Origin: Burkholderiaceae bacterium
GTDB lineage: Bacteria > Pseudomonadota > Gammaproteobacteria > Burkholderiales > Burkholderiaceae_D
NCBI GenBank assembly: GCA_030158675.1
Contig: JAOASL010000031.1
Coordinates: forward strand, 62,918 to 126,917
DNA: 64,000 bases
Direction of reading: 5' to 3'
The notes under the pieces were generated by a model that did not search any database, was not told where the DNA came from, and worked only from the letters and a program-made list of their open reading frames with translations. The number at the start of each line of letters is the position of its first letter. Positions within the stretch are counted from its first letter, which is position 1. Shown here one piece after another: positions 31,350 through 41,502 of the stretch. The position numbers and the translations under genes are program-made.

Positions 31350-33698
31350 ATGAACAATTCCACCCGCGCCGATCGTGCCGACGGAGACAACCGCGCCCGC
31401 AAATTCTCCCCTTCCGCGAAAATTGCGCTGAGTGTGTTTGGGATCCTTTCCGGATTAGCGGTGATCGGATTTCTGCTGCTGAGCTTTATGTTGATGATGG
31501 CGTATCCGAATCTCCCGGATATCGATTCTCTGGCCACTTACCAGCCCAAAATGCCGCTGCGCGTCTTCTCGGCAGACAATGTGCTGATCGGCGAATTCGG
31601 CGAAGAGCGCCGCAGCCTGGTGCGCTACAAGGACATCCCCAAAGTCATGAAGCAAGCCGTGCTCGCGATCGAGGATGACCGCTTCTACCAGCACCATGGG
31701 ATCGACTATTGGGGCATCCTGCGTGCGGCACTCCATAACGCAATTGGCGGCAGTAGGCAAGGTGCGTCGACGATCACTCAGCAGGTCGCCCGCAATTTCT
31801 TCCTGTCCAGTGAACAAACGATCAAACGCAAGCTGTATGAAATCCTGCTGGCATGGAAGATCGAAAAGACGCTGACTAAAGATCAGATTCTTGAGTTGTA
31901 CATGAATCAGATCTATCTCGGCCAGCGAGCATACGGTTTCGCTTCCGCTGCGCAGATCTATTTCGGCAAGCGCCTGTCCGACATCAGCACGGCCGAGGCG
32001 GCAATGCTGGCCGGACTGCCGAAGGCACCGTCGGCGAACAATCCGGTGGTCAATCCCAAACGGGCCAAAGCGCGCCAGCAATATATCCTGCAGCGCATGC
32101 ACGATCTCGGCTACCTCACACGCGATCAATACGATCAGGCGCGCAATGAAAAGCTGAAAATCAAGATGGACAGCAATGACTTCGGCGTACATGCCGAATA
32201 CGTGTCCGAGATGGCACGCCAGATGGTGTATGAACAGTTCAAGGAAGACACCTACACGCGTGGCCTGAATGTTTTCACCACGATCACCAAAGCGGACCAG
32301 GACGCCGCCTATCTCGCGCTACGTCGTGGCGTGCTCGACTACGAAAAGCGCCAGCCTTACCGCGGCCCGGAGGGGTACATGGAGATTCCGGCCGACCGCA
32401 TGGATGCGGAAGCCGCGATTGAATCGGAGCTGGCCGAACATTCAGACAATGACGGCATGCTGGCTGCCGTCGTGCTATCGACCGGCCCGAAATCAGTACG
32501 CGCAATGCTGTCGTCCGGCGAAGAAGTGACGATCGCCGACGCCGCACTCGGCACGGCCGGCGGCGCACTGACGGACAAGGTACCGGCAAACCGCCGCATC
32601 CGGCGCGGTGCGATCATCCGCGTGATGCAGGAGGGTAGCGGCTGGTCCGTCATCCAGCTTCCTGAGGTCGAGTCGGCTTTCGTATCGCTCAACACAGAGG
32701 ACGGCGCGATCAAATCAATGGTCGGCGGCTTCGATTACAACCGCAATAAATTCAATCACGTGACGCAGGCATGGCGCCAGCCGGGCTCATCGTTCAAGCC
32801 ATTTATCTATTCGGCCTCGCTGGAAAAAGGCCTGTCGCCCGGCACGATCATCAACGACGCGCCGCTGACCTATGACGCATCGCAAACCGGGAGCCAGGCT
32901 TGGGAGCCGAAGAACTACGACGGCAAGTATGAAGGCCCGATGTCAATGCGCCGCGGCCTGATCAAGTCGAAGAACATGATCTCGATTCGCATCCTGGACA
33001 AGATCGGTCCGCAGTACGCGCAGGAATACGTGACCCGCTTCGGTTTCGAGGCAGAAAAGAATCCCCCTTACCTGACCTTGGCACTCGGCGCAGGCGCGGT
33101 AACGCCGCTTCAACTCGCCGGCGCCTACGCGGTGTTCGCCAACGGCGGTTACAAGGTGAATCCTCACCTGATCACGAAGATCACCGACAACAACGGCAAG
33201 ACCTTGTTTAAAGTCACGCCGGACAAGGCCGGCGACGAGGCGCTGCGCGCGATCGACGCCCGCAATGCGTATCTGGTCGACAGTATGCTGAAGGACGTGG
33301 TCCGCTATGGCACCGCCACGCGTGCGCTATCGCTCAACCGGACCGATATCGCCGGCAAGACCGGCACCACCAATGACTCGATCGACGCCTGGTTCGCCGG
33401 CTATCACCCGAGCTTGGCCGCCGTCGCCTGGATCGGTTTCGACAAGCCGAAAAACCTGGGCAATCGCGAAACCGGCGGCGGCCTTGCTCTGCCGATCTGG
33501 ATCGGCTATATGCAGAAGACGCTGCCGAAGCTGCCGGTGATCCTGCGCGACATGCCGGCGGGAATCACGACCCACAACGGCGACTTGATCTATTCCGAAT
33601 ATGTGGAAACGGGCGGCGTCGGTTCGCTGGGCACGGGCGGCGCGCATGCGGACGACAAGCCGCCGCAGCAAGAGACGACGAAAGGCGAGATTTTCTGA
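31350..33698 (+). CDS. mrcA: Penicillin-binding protein 1A
   Basis: This bifunctional class A PBP polymerises and cross-links peptidoglycan in the periplasm. The 782 residues have one N-terminal membrane anchor (about 24-51), a GT51 transglycosylase domain with catalytic E108 in AIEDDRFYQHHG and GASTITQQ, and an OB-like insert. The transpeptidase domain has S480 in SSFK, SKN (540-542) and KTGTT (670-674). All catalytic motifs are present. Its divergence from pilM is the usual arrangement in beta- and gammaproteobacteria. The Shine-Dalgarno sequence is weak. Confidence 0.97.
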   Translation: MNNSTRADRADGDNRARKFSPSAKIALSVFGILSGLAVIGFLLLSFMLMMAYPNLPDIDSLATYQPKMPLRVFSADNVLIGEFGEERRSLVRYKDIPKVMKQAVLAIEDDRFYQHHGIDYWGILRAALHNAIGGSRQGASTITQQVARNFFLSSEQTIKRKLYEILLAWKIEKTLTKDQILELYMNQIYLGQRAYGFASAAQIYFGKRLSDISTAEAAMLAGLPKAPSANNPVVNPKRAKARQQYILQRMHDLGYLTRDQYDQARNEKLKIKMDSNDFGVHAEYVSEMARQMVYEQFKEDTYTRGLNVFTTITKADQDAAYLALRRGVLDYEKRQPYRGPEGYMEIPADRMDAEAAIESELAEHSDNDGMLAAVVLSTGPKSVRAMLSSGEEVTIADAALGTAGGALTDKVPANRRIRRGAIIRVMQEGSGWSVIQLPEVESAFVSLNTEDGAIKSMVGGFDYNRNKFNHVTQAWRQPGSSFKPFIYSASLEKGLSPGTIINDAPLTYDASQTGSQAWEPKNYDGKYEGPMSMRRGLIKSKNMISIRILDKIGPQYAQEYVTRFGFEAEKNPPYLTLALGAGAVTPLQLAGAYAVFANGGYKVNPHLITKITDNNGKTLFKVTPDKAGDEALRAIDARNAYLVDSMLKDVVRYGTATRALSLNRTDIAGKTGTTNDSIDAWFAGYHPSLAAVAWIGFDKPKNLGNRETGGGLALPIWIGYMQKTLPKLPVILRDMPAGITTHNGDLIYSEYVETGGVGSLGTGGAHADDKPPQQETTKGEIF

Positions 33699-34031
33699 TC
33701 AGCCGACAATGCTGAGGACCGTGCCGGCTTGCAGGCCCGCCAGCCGGGACAGCGATGGGAACAGTTCCGATCCGTCGCGCGTGTCGCACCAGCGGCCTTC
33801 GTTTAGCCGGTAATGGAAGCCGCCAGCGCGCGCAGCCACCCAGATCTCGCGCATCGGCACTTGAGTATTGACGATGATCTTGCTGCCGTTGTCGATGAAC
33901 TCGATCTCCAGCACATTGCCCCTACGGCTGCATTCGATGTCGACGTCGGCTTCCTCGCCGGCACGTTCGAATGCGGACTCGACGGCGTTAAGTACGCCTT
34001 CTGCGACGGCCAGGAACTCGGTTTCGGTCAT
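33699..34031 (-). CDS. cyaY: Iron-sulfur assembly protein CyaY (frataxin)
   Basis: Frataxin homologues bind iron and tune the IscS-IscU cluster assembly machine. The 110-residue protein has the acidic first helix (ETEFLAVAEGVLNAVESAFE) and the beta-sheet stretch NVLEIEFIDNGSKIIVNTQ, followed by a conserved tryptophan in EIWVAAR. Its last base is adjacent to the mrcA stop, convergent, with no space for a terminator. Confidence 0.95.
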   Translation of the reverse strand: MTETEFLAVAEGVLNAVESAFERAGEEADVDIECSRRGNVLEIEFIDNGSKIIVNTQVPMREIWVAARAGGFHYRLNEGRWCDTRDGSELFPSLSRLAGLQAGTVLSIVG

Positions 34032-34109
34032 GCTAAACTCCAGAAGAAATTTTCAACCCGCGCGCCCTGCATTACGCGGCGCGGTCTAGCCCGCAAAACC
34101 ACATTCCAC

Positions 34110-34274
34110 ATGCGCACCTTTTTCGCCATTCTAGCGACGATCGCCACCCTCGGCCTGAGTGCCTGCGGCCAGTCCGGTCCGCTACATCTACCTGACCAGG
34201 TACAACCTAAAATGGACCGGGACAGTGAATTCGATGTGCAGCCTGCCATGTCACACCCATACCGCAAACCCTGA
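34110..34274 (+). CDS. lptM: Small lipoprotein, LptM (YifL) family
   Basis: The 54-residue protein has a lipoprotein signal with lipobox LSAC (C19), directly followed by GQSGPLHLP. That tail matches the GxxGPLYxP signature of LptM, a chaperone-like partner of the LptDE translocon. It lies two bases before lysA and divergent from cyaY, the standard YifL position. It was chosen over the longer overlapping frame because only this start gives a signal peptide. Confidence 0.9.
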   Translation: MRTFFAILATIATLGLSACGQSGPLHLPDQVQPKMDRDSEFDVQPAMSHPYRKP

Positions 34275-34276
34275 CC

Positions 34277-35563
34277 ATGCCGCATTTTGAATACCGCGGC
34301 GACGCGCTGCACGCCGAAGGCGTGCCGCTCGCCACGATCGCCCATACCTTCGGCACGCCCACCTATGTGTACTCGCGTGCCGCACTTACCGACAACTTCC
34401 TCGCCTACGCGAACGCCTGTCGCACGAACGGCCGCAGCGACCTGGACGCCTTGGTCTGTTACTCGGTCAAATCAAATTCCAACCTCGCCGTGCTGAATCT
34501 GCTGGGCAAGCTGGGGTCCGGCTTCGACATCGTGTCCGGCGGCGAGCTGCTACGCGTGATCGCTGCCGGCGGCGACCCGCGCAAGGTGATCTTCTCCGGC
34601 GTTGGAAAATCACGCGACGAGATGAATCTCGCACTATCGCATGACATCTTGTGCTTCAACGTCGAGTCGATTCCGGAGCTGCACCGCTTAAATGAGGTCG
34701 CGGCCGGTCTGGGCAAGCGCGCCCGGGTGTCGCTGCGTGTGAACCCGGACGTCGATCCCAAGACCCACCCTTACATCTCGACCGGGCTGAAGGACAACAA
34801 GTTCGGCATCGCTTTTGAAGATGCGCTGGCTACCTACCGCGTTGCGGCCGGGCTGGAACACATCGAAGTGACCGGCATCGATTGCCACATCGGCTCGCAA
34901 CTGCTTGATGATGCACCGCTGCTGGAGGCGCTGGACAAAGTGATCGAGCTGGCCGACCGGCTGCACGCGGACGGCATCGTGCTGCACCACCTCGACATCG
35001 GCGGCGGCATCGGCATTACCTATGATGACGAAAAGCCGGTGGCGGTCGCCGACTATCTGTCGCGGCTGTTCGCGCGGATCGATCGCTGGCGCAAGGAAAA
35101 ATACGATGGCAAACCGATCAGCGTGATGTTCGAGCCGGGCCGCTCGATCGTCGGCAATGCCGGGGTGCTGCTCACCGAAGTGCAGTACCTGAAGCATGGC
35201 GCGACGAAGAATTTCGCAGTGGTCGACGCAGCAATGAACGACCTGATGCGGCCGGCGATGTATGAAGCCTGGCATGGCGTGCAGCCGGTAAACCAACGCG
35301 CGGCCAAGACGAAGGAATACGATGTGGTCGGTCCGGTCTGCGAATCGGGCGACTGGCTCGCCCGCGGCCGCCAGCTGTCACTTGAGCCAGGCGATCTGCT
35401 GGCGATCATGTCAGCCGGCGCGTACGGAATGACGATGGCATCGAACTACAATACGCGCGGTCGCGCAGCCGAGGTACTGATCGATGGCGAACAGTTCACG
35501 CTGATCCGCCAGCGCGAGAACCCGGCTGATCTCTTCGCGCTGGAATCCATTATTCCCGGCTGA
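34277..35563 (+). CDS. lysA: Diaminopimelate decarboxylase
   Basis: LysA makes lysine by PLP-dependent decarboxylation of meso-diaminopimelate. The 428 residues form a fold-III barrel with the PLP lysine in VCYSVKSNSN (about 59-68), phosphate-binding GGGIGI, the FEPGRSIVGNAG segment and the cofactor-facing VCESGDWLARGR. Length is normal. It directly follows lptM, as in many proteobacteria. Confidence 0.97.
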   Translation: MPHFEYRGDALHAEGVPLATIAHTFGTPTYVYSRAALTDNFLAYANACRTNGRSDLDALVCYSVKSNSNLAVLNLLGKLGSGFDIVSGGELLRVIAAGGDPRKVIFSGVGKSRDEMNLALSHDILCFNVESIPELHRLNEVAAGLGKRARVSLRVNPDVDPKTHPYISTGLKDNKFGIAFEDALATYRVAAGLEHIEVTGIDCHIGSQLLDDAPLLEALDKVIELADRLHADGIVLHHLDIGGGIGITYDDEKPVAVADYLSRLFARIDRWRKEKYDGKPISVMFEPGRSIVGNAGVLLTEVQYLKHGATKNFAVVDAAMNDLMRPAMYEAWHGVQPVNQRAAKTKEYDVVGPVCESGDWLARGRQLSLEPGDLLAIMSAGAYGMTMASNYNTRGRAAEVLIDGEQFTLIRQRENPADLFALESIIPG

Positions 35564-35588
35564 GTCTTTCGTCGTGAACCGGTGCAGG

Positions 35589-36245
35589 TCAACGATTGCC
35601 CGGATCCTTCAGCGACACCTCCACCAACATGCTGCGTGCGGTCGCGCGCGCAGCATGCCAGCGCAACACCAAGCGCCAGCCCAACAACAGCAGCACGATC
35701 GCTCCCATCAGCAACGGCTCACCAAAATTTCGCTTGCCGGCGCGCATCCACCAGAAATGCAGGATCGCGAGGATAGCAATCAGATACACCAGCCGGTGCA
35801 GCCGTGACCAATTACGTCCAAGTCGGCGCTGCAGCGCGTCGGTGCTGGTGGCAGCCAGTGGCAGCAGCAGCACAAAGGCGGCGAAACCGATCGTGATAAA
35901 TGGCCGCTTCTTTACGTCCTTCCACATTTCGGCCAGGTAGAAGAAATGGTCGAACCAGACGAAACACAGAAAGTGCAGGCTCGCGTAGAAAAAGCAAAAC
36001 AAGCCGAGCATGCGGCGCAACTTCAGCAGCCAGTGCTGCCCGGTCAACCGGCGCAGCGGCGTGATAGCCAGCGTGAAACAGAGGAAATACAGCGTCCAGT
36101 CACCGCTGGCGCGGGTAATGGTTTCGATCGGATTGGCACCAAGGCGTCCCTCCATGCCAAGCCAGATGATGCGCAGCAGTGGCAGCAACGCGAACAGGAA
36201 CACAATGCGCCGAATCCACGGAAGTTGCGCAGCGGTCGGTGACAT
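35589..36245 (-). CDS. msrQ: Haem-binding membrane subunit MsrQ
   Basis: MsrQ (YedZ) is a six-helix b-type cytochrome that passes electrons from the quinone pool or flavin reductase to MsrP. The 218 residues have hydrophobic segments with histidines in FYASLHFLCFVW and HRLVYLIAILAILHFWW, which fit haem ligation. It follows msrP after three bases. Confidence 0.94.
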   Translation of the reverse strand: MSPTAAQLPWIRRIVFLFALLPLLRIIWLGMEGRLGANPIETITRASGDWTLYFLCFTLAITPLRRLTGQHWLLKLRRMLGLFCFFYASLHFLCFVWFDHFFYLAEMWKDVKKRPFITIGFAAFVLLLPLAATSTDALQRRLGRNWSRLHRLVYLIAILAILHFWWMRAGKRNFGEPLLMGAIVLLLLGWRLVLRWHAARATARSMLVEVSLKDPGNR

Positions 36246-36248
36246 CGC

Positions 36249-37214
36249 TCAGAAGAATCGCTTCAGGTCCATGCCGGTATAGAGCGAAGCGACTTCGGGA
36301 TATCCATTGAACATCATTGTCTTGCGCTTTTTCGTGAAAAAACCATCCTCGCCGATGCGCCGCTCAGTCGCCTGCGACCAGCGCGGGTGGTCGACCTCGG
36401 GGTTGACGTTCGAGTAAAACCCGTATTCGTCAGGCGCGACCTGATTCCACGCAGTCTTCGGCTGGGTCTCCGTAAAGCGGATGCGCACGATACTCTTGGC
36501 GGACTTGAAACCGTATTTCCACGGCACGATGATGCGCACCGGCGCGCCATTCTGATTCGGCAGCGCCTGCCCGTACATGCCCAGACTCAGCAGGGTCAGC
36601 GGATGATTCGCCTCATCGATGCGCAAAGCCTCGACATACGGCCAGTCGAGCACACGGCTGCTCAGGCCCGGCATTTGCGCACGATCGGACAGCGTCGTGA
36701 ATTCAACGAACCGGGCATTTCCGGTCGGCTCGACCTTGCGGATCAATTCAGCCAGGGAATAACCGACCCACGGTATCGCCATCGACCAGCCTTCCACGCA
36801 ACGCAGGCGGTACAGCCGCTCTTCCAGCGGCGCCAGCTTCAGCAACGCATCGATATCGAGCGTCAGCGGCTTCTTCACTTCGCCGTCAATGCGCACAGTC
36901 CACGGCCGGGTCTTCAGTGTGCCGGCATAGAGGGACGGATCCCCCTTGTCGAGACCGAACTCGTAGAAGTTGTTGTAGCTGGTGGCGTCCTGATACGCCG
37001 TCGGCTTGTCGGCCGGACTAAATTTCGGATTGCGTTGCGCGACCAGACGCTGCCGCTGCACGACATCGGCGGCCCGCGCGATGTCGGCCCATCCGGCGGC
37101 CGCCAGCGTACTTGCGCCCAACTGCTGCAAAAACCGCCGGCGCGCGACTGCGATCTCGGGTGGCGTGATTTCCGATGGAAGGGGATCGTTGGACCGCGGA
37201 ATTCTGATCAACAT
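36249..37214 (-). CDS. msrP: Periplasmic methionine sulfoxide reductase, molybdopterin subunit MsrP
   Basis: MsrP (YedY) repairs oxidised methionines in periplasmic proteins. The ATG at 37214 has GGAG seven bases upstream and gives a twin-arginine signal (RRRFLQQLG, 25-33); the frame stays open upstream into ccsB but that part is not homologous. The molybdenum-ligating cysteine is C139 in RLRCVEGW. The 321 residues are normal for the family. The msrP-msrQ pair is complete. Confidence 0.96.
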   Translation of the reverse strand: MLIRIPRSNDPLPSEITPPEIAVARRRFLQQLGASTLAAAGWADIARAADVVQRQRLVAQRNPKFSPADKPTAYQDATSYNNFYEFGLDKGDPSLYAGTLKTRPWTVRIDGEVKKPLTLDIDALLKLAPLEERLYRLRCVEGWSMAIPWVGYSLAELIRKVEPTGNARFVEFTTLSDRAQMPGLSSRVLDWPYVEALRIDEANHPLTLLSLGMYGQALPNQNGAPVRIIVPWKYGFKSAKSIVRIRFTETQPKTAWNQVAPDEYGFYSNVNPEVDHPRWSQATERRIGEDGFFTKKRKTMMFNGYPEVASLYTGMDLKRFF

Positions 37215-37264
37215 GATTTTCTCCAACAAGAAAGCAAACAGGCTGCCGTAGCAGCCTGTTTCGA

Positions 37265-38416
37265 TCAGAGTTCGCCGTAAGAGTGCAACCCGGACAGGAA
37301 CATGTTCACACCGAGGAACGCAAAGGTCGTCACCAGCAAACCGCCAACGGCCCACCAAGCGGCGACCTGACCGCGCAGCCCTTTCATCAGCCGCATGTGC
37401 AGCCAGGCCGCATAGTTCAACCAGACAATCAGAGCCCAGGTTTCTTTCGGATCCCACGACCAGTAGCCGCCCCAAGCTTCCGCCGCCCACAACGCACCAA
37501 GGATGGTGGCGATTGTGAAGAAGGCAAAACCAACCGCGATCGCCTTGTACATGATGTCGTCCAGCACCTCAAGCGGGGGCAGCCGGTCAGCCAGTTTGCC
37601 CTTCGCCTTTAGCAGGTAAGCGACACCGACCATCGCCGCCAGCGCAAACGTACCGTAACCAATGAAGTTGGCCGGCACATGAATTTTCATCCACCAGCTC
37701 TGCAGCGCCGGCACCAGCGGCTGAATTTCATGCGCGTCACGGCTGGTCATGTACCAGAGCAGGAAACCAACTGCTGCGGAGATCACCAGCATCACGAACG
37801 GGCTGACCGCGCGCGTCGCGTATTTCTGCTCGTAGAACAACAAGAATAGTGCCGTGATCAGGCAAAACAGCACGAAGACTTCATACAGGTTTGATACCGG
37901 AATATGGCCGATGTCAGCGCCGAGCAAGTAGGACTCGTACCAGCGCACCATCAGGCCGGTAAAGCCCAGCATCACCGCTGCCGAGCACAGCTTGGTGCCC
38001 ACCGCGCCACCGAACGACGACCGCGCGATCAGGCCGCCCCAGTGGAACAGCGTAGACAGGAAGAACAATGTGCTCATCCACAGGATCGCGGACTGGCTCG
38101 ACAACAGGTATTTCAGGAAGAAGCGCGTTTGCGCGGCGGCGAGGTTACCGGCATAAAAATAAATTCCCGCCAGGGACAGTGCACCGATCAGAAGGGTTAG
38201 CGTGCGCGCGGAGCGCCAGTACCAGCCAAGACCGGCGAAAGTCGGCACGGCGGCGAGCAGGATGCCTTTTTCGTAAATGTCCATGAACTCGCCGTAGCGG
38301 TTCAGCGAGAACAGCGCGCCGGCCAACAGTAGCGCGGCGAAAATCCAGTCGAACACGCTACGGCCCTTGAGCAGGCCACGGTTCTCTTCAAAGGCGGAAT
38401 TCTGTGTCAGTTCCAT
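37265..38416 (-). CDS. ccsB: System II cytochrome c biogenesis protein CcsB/CcsA
   Basis: This membrane protein exports haem and, with ResB/Ccs1, ligates it to apocytochromes c. The 383 residues from 38416 ([12 protein letters not shown]) have about eight membrane segments and the WWD-type tryptophan-rich loop [19 protein letters not shown], flanked by conserved histidines ([10 protein letters not shown] and LHMRLMKG). It lies 100 bp after resB on the same strand. System II instead of Ccm is usual for Burkholderiales. Confidence 0.96.
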   Translation of the reverse strand: MELTQNSAFEENRGLLKGRSVFDWIFAALLLAGALFSLNRYGEFMDIYEKGILLAAVPTFAGLGWYWRSARTLTLLIGALSLAGIYFYAGNLAAAQTRFFLKYLLSSQSAILWMSTLFFLSTLFHWGGLIARSSFGGAVGTKLCSAAVMLGFTGLMVRWYESYLLGADIGHIPVSNLYEVFVLFCLITALFLLFYEQKYATRAVSPFVMLVISAAVGFLLWYMTSRDAHEIQPLVPALQSWWMKIHVPANFIGYGTFALAAMVGVAYLLKAKGKLADRLPPLEVLDDIMYKAIAVGFAFFTIATILGALWAAEAWGGYWSWDPKETWALIVWLNYAAWLHMRLMKGLRGQVAAWWAVGGLLVTTFAFLGVNMFLSGLHSYGEL

Positions 38417-38516
38417 AAGGGGTCTCCGTGCGCCGTGCGGCATGCAGGCGCGATGCGAAGTATAGTCCAGCGCCCGCGGCATTGCCGGCGGACGCAACAA
38501 AGCGGCAAAGGCGGTC

Positions 38517-40607
38517 CTACCGACCGGTCAGGCCGGCTTTCAGCTGCTCGAATTCCTTGTCGAAGTCCAGGCCGCGACGCTGCGTGCTCATCGCCATCAG
38601 CGCGTGGGCGCCACCGCTTTCAACGGGCCGGATCCAGATCCACAGCCGGCGCTCGCGCACATAGATCATTGCGAACACCCCCAGCACCAACAGCAGACAG
38701 CCGAGATAGACCACGTTTTTGCCGGGGGAGCGGGTAACCTGGAATACTGAGGCCTTCACCTCGTCGAAGGACTTCAGCTGCAGGAACACCGGTGCCCCGT
38801 ACAGAAATGCATCTGCGAGCGCATCGGTAGCCAGCTTCAGGAAGCCCCCGTTCTGCTCATTGACAGGCATCACCGGCAGGCCCTCTTTTTCGCGTGCGGC
38901 CTGCCACAGCTCCCACATGGTGCCGTTGAGGATCTTCATGAAGATGTCGGCGGTCTTTTCCTGCTGCTCTTCCGGCAGCTTGCCGATGAAGCGGGCAATC
39001 GCGATATATCCTGCAACCTCCTGATCGCCGGCAAACACGGTCATGCCGCGCAATGCCGATGCCTTGAGCTGCTCGCGCAGCTGCGGATTCGCGCCCGCAC
39101 CGAGCGGCACGCTGGCCGCATAACGGGCGGCCGCTTTTTCACGCAGCGCGGGATCGACGATCGCAGCGCGCAGCCGCATCCACTCTTCCATCGTGCCTTT
39201 CGCGTCGGCCGGAATACGAAGGAAGCGGAAGCTTTCGGCCGGCGACTCACGCACGCCGGCAAGAAAGACTTCGTTACCATCGACTTTCACCGGCAGCATG
39301 TAGTTGTTGAACTCACGCGCCTGCCCGTTCTTGTCGCGCAGTTTGTACTGCACGCTCGGTCCGACGTTCTTCAGGTCTTTGTTTTTTCCCGGATTGGCGG
39401 CCGAGCCGAGCTGCTTGTCGAGTCTTTCATGCAGCGACTTCTTTTGGTCAACCGCACGCACATCCTGGCCATTGCCGGCCATGTTCTCGACGTTGAACGG
39501 CCGGAATCCGGACCACTCGATGGTGTACTCGCTGCCGCCACTACCACGCAGCGGCGTCGACCTGCCGACCTCCCCCTCGACCGGGAAGGACTGATTGCCG
39601 GGACCTTGCATCGGATAACCGAGCAGCTTCAGACGACTGCCGCCATCCTCGAAACTCGACTGGTAGACAGCCATGCCTTTGTACAGTAACGGCTGGTTGA
39701 CTTTGATGGTGGCCGGGAAGCTCTTGCCGGTTTCGTGGTCAGTGACGATCACATCGCTGGCAAACAACTTCGGCATGCCGGTCGAGTAAAAATCGATGAT
39801 GAATTTCTTCAGCTCCAGCGTGAACGGCAGTTCCTGGATCATCACGCCCTGCCCGGATGGAATGACCGCTGTATTGCTGCTTGCGCCTTCCGGCACATAG
39901 GTATTGCCCCGGAACGAGGGATTACCGACACCGAGCCGATGCCGTTCGGGGATCTGCGCAATCACGCCGCCGCCGGAGAATGGCTCTTTGTTAAACAGCC
40001 ATTGCTGCGCACGAATCGGCAGGTTCGAGTCGAGCAGGCCGCCAACACAGATGATCACGATCGCAGAATGCGCAAAGATGTAGCCAAGCTTGTTGGCCGC
40101 ACCCTGCTTCGCGGTCAGTAGCGTCGCGCCGTCCTTATCGACCAGCTTCACCTGGTAACCGGCGGCGACGACGCGGCGTGACGCTTCCTGCGCCAGCGTG
40201 GCAGTATCGCCGCCGGCCGTCCATTCGACATGATGATGGAAATTGCGCAGCGACTGTTCGCGCACGTTGTCGCGCCAGCTTTTCATATCGCGCAGCATTT
40301 TCGGCGCGTTGCGGACAATACATAGCGATGTCGAGGCGACCAGAAAAGCCATGATCAGCAAAAACCACCAGGCCGAATAGACCGTATATACCGACAAACG
40401 CGCGAATACTTCGAACCAGAACGGGCCGAACTGGTTCACGTAATTCGGCAATGGCTCGCTCTGCAGCACCACGGTGCCAATCACGGAAGCAATTGCGATT
40501 ACGGTCAGCAAGCTGATCGCGAAGCGCATCGATGAAACGAGTTCAACGAGGTCCGCGATCCAGCGGCTGCGGGTCTCCATCTGTATGCCTTGCGTACCGG
40601 TGCTCAT
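38517..40607 (-). CDS. resB: System II cytochrome c biogenesis protein ResB/Ccs1
   Basis: Ccs1 is the partner of CcsA/CcsB in haem delivery to apocytochrome c at the outer face of the membrane. The 696 residues have three N-terminal membrane segments (about 28-50, 75-93 and 175-195), a large periplasmic domain with the GLDSNLPIRAQQW-like segment, and a last membrane helix near 650 followed by a short tail. Size fits the betaproteobacterial form. ccsB follows. Confidence 0.95.
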   Translation of the reverse strand: MSTGTQGIQMETRSRWIADLVELVSSMRFAISLLTVIAIASVIGTVVLQSEPLPNYVNQFGPFWFEVFARLSVYTVYSAWWFLLIMAFLVASTSLCIVRNAPKMLRDMKSWRDNVREQSLRNFHHHVEWTAGGDTATLAQEASRRVVAAGYQVKLVDKDGATLLTAKQGAANKLGYIFAHSAIVIICVGGLLDSNLPIRAQQWLFNKEPFSGGGVIAQIPERHRLGVGNPSFRGNTYVPEGASSNTAVIPSGQGVMIQELPFTLELKKFIIDFYSTGMPKLFASDVIVTDHETGKSFPATIKVNQPLLYKGMAVYQSSFEDGGSRLKLLGYPMQGPGNQSFPVEGEVGRSTPLRGSGGSEYTIEWSGFRPFNVENMAGNGQDVRAVDQKKSLHERLDKQLGSAANPGKNKDLKNVGPSVQYKLRDKNGQAREFNNYMLPVKVDGNEVFLAGVRESPAESFRFLRIPADAKGTMEEWMRLRAAIVDPALREKAAARYAASVPLGAGANPQLREQLKASALRGMTVFAGDQEVAGYIAIARFIGKLPEEQQEKTADIFMKILNGTMWELWQAAREKEGLPVMPVNEQNGGFLKLATDALADAFLYGAPVFLQLKSFDEVKASVFQVTRSPGKNVVYLGCLLLVLGVFAMIYVRERRLWIWIRPVESGGAHALMAMSTQRRGLDFDKEFEQLKAGLTGR

Positions 40608-40648
40608 CTGCTCTGTCTCTGCCTGGGGTTTCGTTCAACACTGCAAAC

Positions 40649-40676
40649 AAAAAGGGGGCGGCCTTCGGCCACCCCC
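40649..40676 (-). terminator. Intrinsic terminator after cytochrome c4 gene
   Basis: On the minus strand a GC-rich 10-bp stem with one mismatch or wobble pair (GGGGGTGGCC / GGCCGCCCCC), loop GAA, is followed by TTTTTG. It lies 55 bp beyond the cytochrome c4 stop and 40 bp before resB, so the resB-ccsB pair must have its own promoter or rely on read-through. Confidence 0.85.
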
Positions 40677-40731
40677 GCACTGATTGTCGCCGCTTCTGTG
40701 CGTTATTTTTTTCAGGGCGCTGCGTACTTCA

Positions 40732-41391
40732 TTATTTCAGGCCGGCGATGTAGTCGGCAACGGCCTTGATTTCGTCATCCGACATACGCTTGCCGATCGC
40801 CGTCATCTGCGCCGAGTTCGCACGTGCACCGCCACGGAAACTGTTCAACTGGGCGACCGTGTAGTCCTGATGCTGGCCGGCGAGGCGGGGGTACTGCGCC
40901 GGAATGCCGGCGCCGTTCGGGCTGTGGCAACCTGCACAGGCCGGCACGTTCTTCTCGGCGATGCCGCCGCGATAGATCTTCTTGCCCCACTCGACGGTGT
41001 CCTTGTTCTTCGCCGCACCAGGTACCGGCTTCTGCGTTGCCACGTACGCGACGACATTGCGAATGTCATCGTCGTTCAGCGACTTTGCGATCGCGGTCAT
41101 CACCGCGTTATTGCGCGTCGGCCCCTGAAAATCGTGCAGCTGTTTTTGCAGGTAGGCCGCATGCTGCCCAGCCAGCTTCGGGTTCTGCGTGATGGTCGAA
41201 TTGCCTGCCGCGCCATGGCATGCGACGCAGGCCATGATGCCACGCGCGGCGTCGCCGTTCGCGTACAGCTCGGAGCCCTTGGCCGGATCGGCAGTGGCTG
41301 CAACCTTGCCCTCAGCAGCAAAGGCGATGCTGGAAGATGCCAGCAGCGCGATGGAGACGAATTTCACGAACGACGAAAGAGCACGATTCAT
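40732..41391 (-). CDS. Di-haem cytochrome c4 family protein
   Basis: This is a periplasmic electron carrier of the cytochrome c4/c553 type. The 219 residues have a signal peptide ending near AFA (about 1-26) and two class I haem domains with CVACH (55-59) and CAGCH (152-156). Each is followed by a downstream methionine ligand candidate (NNAVMTAIA and NSAQMTAIG). It probably feeds a terminal oxidase. It is divergent from engB and upstream of the resB-ccsB genes that would mature it. Confidence 0.94.
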   Translation of the reverse strand: MNRALSSFVKFVSIALLASSSIAFAAEGKVAATADPAKGSELYANGDAARGIMACVACHGAAGNSTITQNPKLAGQHAAYLQKQLHDFQGPTRNNAVMTAIAKSLNDDDIRNVVAYVATQKPVPGAAKNKDTVEWGKKIYRGGIAEKNVPACAGCHSPNGAGIPAQYPRLAGQHQDYTVAQLNSFRGGARANSAQMTAIGKRMSDDEIKAVADYIAGLK

Positions 41392-41440
41392 TCACACACC
41401 CGGGATTTATTGATTTGGTTTACGCCTAAATACAGCCCAG

Positions 41441-41455
41441 CATTGTACTACAATG
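41441..41455. promoter_or_regulatory. Perfect 7-bp inverted repeat between cytochrome c4 and engB
   Basis: CATTGTA, one base, TACAATG sits about 50 bp from both divergent starts. It could be an operator, or two facing -10-like elements (TACAAT on each strand). No regulator is encoded nearby. Confidence 0.35.
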
Positions 41456-41502
41456 GCGAGCCTGTTCTCCGCCCTTCCCGCTGGTCTCCTCACTTTTAGC
41501 CC

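Noticed and set aside
37215..37490. Extended N-terminus of MsrP
   Set aside because: The extension overlaps ccsB, hides the twin-arginine signal and lacks homology; the ATG at 37214 has a good Shine-Dalgarno.
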